A stretch of DNA of 7,203 nucleotides from an uncultured Collinsella sp. (lineage in GTDB: Bacteria > Actinomycetota > Coriobacteriia > Coriobacteriales > Coriobacteriaceae), in the NCBI GenBank assembly GCA_934630385.1, contig CAKTWE010000082.1, forward strand, positions 1-7,203, in the 5' to 3' direction. Shown one piece after another: positions 6,961-7,203 of this stretch. Numbering within the stretch: position 1 is the first letter of the stretch; the number at the start of each line of letters is the position of its first letter. A program made the position numbers and the translations under genes. The notes under the pieces are model-generated. The model searched no databases. It saw only the letters and a list, made by a program, of their open reading frames with translations, and was not told the DNA's origin.

Positions 6961-6994
6961 AAAATGCCCCCGCTGCCTTAAGCTACGAGGGCAT
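6961..6994 (-). terminator. Second hairpin, possible backup terminator
   Basis: ATGCCCTCG and CGGGGGCAT form a 9-bp stem with one mismatch and a 13-nt loop. On the minus strand it is followed by TTTT. It could be a weak terminator catching read-through from rplA, or simply a structured intergenic element. The T tract is short. Confidence 0.4.
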
Positions 6995-7010
6995 CGCATC
7001 AGACCACCAC

Positions 7011-7026
7011 AAAGGTGCCTGTCCCC
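7011..7026. repeat. GGGGACAGGCACC-type dispersed motif (single copy here)
   Basis: The sequence AAAGGTGCCTGTCCCC (reverse complement GGGGACAGGCACCTTT) resembles a motif I associate with REP/RAYT-type transposase-linked dispersed sequences. Only one copy is present, without an inverted partner nearby, so this is at most a relic. The identification is from memory of the motif and is not certain. Confidence 0.3.
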
Positions 7027-7053
7027 TCCATGTTGGTTTTGGCCCGAGACAGC

Positions 7054-7092
7054 AAGAAACCCGGTCCTGCACAGGGCAGAACCGGGTTTCTT
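7054..7092 (-). terminator. Rho-independent terminator after rplA
   Basis: A near-perfect hairpin: 12 bp (AAGAAACCCGGT with ACCGGGTTTCTT), one C-A mismatch, 4 more bp (CTGC/GCAG) and a 5-nt loop. Its ends are T-rich on both strands, so it could act bidirectionally. It lies 36 nt past the rplA stop and should separate the ribosomal transcript from the adhesin gene. Confidence 0.85.
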
Positions 7093-7116
7093 TAGCAATG
7101 CTTGCTTTGCTCAGGC

Positions 7117-7133
7117 AGTAACTAGCAGTTACT
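7117..7133. other. Short perfect hairpin overlapping the rplA stop codon
   Basis: AGTAACT and AGTTACT form a 7-bp stem with an AGC loop, covering the TAA at 7129-7131. It is AT-rich and short, so probably weak. It could mildly affect termination or mRNA decay, or be chance. Confidence 0.3.
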
Positions 7134-7203
7134 CAGCCAGGAAGTCGCGCTGGACAGCGGGATCGACCTTGACGCCAGGGCCCATGGTGGAAGACACGGA
7201 GAT
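7129..7203 (-). CDS. rplA: 50S ribosomal protein L1, C-terminal end (partial)
   Basis: Only the last 24 codons and the TAA stop (7129-7131) are in the window. They read ISVSSTMGPGVKVDPAVQRD and end FLAE. The S-x-S-T-M-G-x-G-V-x-V-D core matches the conserved C-terminus of bacterial L1 (KVSISTTMGAGVAVD in E. coli). L1 binds the 23S rRNA L1 stalk and, in many bacteria, represses its own rplK-rplA mRNA. Nothing upstream is visible, so operon membership is known only from the family. Confidence 0.9.
   Translation of the reverse strand: MSVSSTMGPGVKVDPAVQRDFLAE

Larger units (their letters stand above)
6809..7053. other. Intergenic region between the rplA terminator and the adhesin promoter
   Basis: No gene is supported here. 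Minus-strand open frames across it are short, lack Shine-Dalgarno sequences and run through hairpins. The segment 6780-6930 is AT-rich, as expected upstream of a promoter. The second hairpin (6961-6994) and the GGGGACAGGCACC-type motif (7011-7026) are the only structures recognised. Confidence 0.6.

Noticed and set aside
6907..7098. Minus-strand open frame of 63 codons between rplA and the adhesin
   Set aside because: It reads straight through the rplA terminator and the second hairpin, lacks a ribosome-binding site and matches nothing known.

Overview
The window looks like part of a high-GC Gram-positive gut bacterium. A Coriobacteriia member such as Collinsella or a relative is my best guess. 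That rests on about 60-70% GC over most of the coding sequence, a Gram-positive Cna_B/FctA/BspA surface-protein architecture, and a bacterial L1 C-terminus. The host assignment is inference, since no rRNA or other phylogenetic marker is complete here.

Everything coding is on the minus strand. At the right edge (7129-7203) is the C-terminal end of ribosomal protein L1 (rplA). It is followed by a strong hairpin terminator (7054-7092), and then by an intergenic stretch with a second hairpin and a GGGGACAGGCACC-type motif. A sigma-70-like promoter (6780-6808), a leader of roughly 140 nt and a good Shine-Dalgarno sequence (6637-6643) lead to an ATG at 6629-6631.

From there to position 1, where it leaves the window, lies one giant surface-protein gene of about 2,210 codons. 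In order it has a leader and signal peptide, an acidic Ser/Asp/Asn-rich linker, a large unrecognised adhesin-like region, two regions resembling fimbrial D2/DUF11 folds, two Cna_B domains, one DUF7601/SpaA-like domain, two FctA (Spy0128-like) isopeptide domains, a truncated DUF7601-like domain, an Ala-rich junction that looks like a buried signal peptide, and BspA-type (DUF285) leucine-rich repeats. Any LPxTG anchor would lie beyond the left edge.

The key observation is at the 5' end. The ATG with the good ribosome-binding site is not in the frame of the giant ORF. The two frames overlap across a run of eight G on the coding strand (6571-6578). A change to G9 or G6, or a -1 ribosomal slip on the in-frame heptamer G GGG GGG, joins start, signal peptide and adhesin. 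With G8 read normally only a 36-residue peptide is made. This looks like an ON/OFF phase-variation switch for the adhesin, captured in the OFF configuration; a homopolymer sequencing error is the main alternative.
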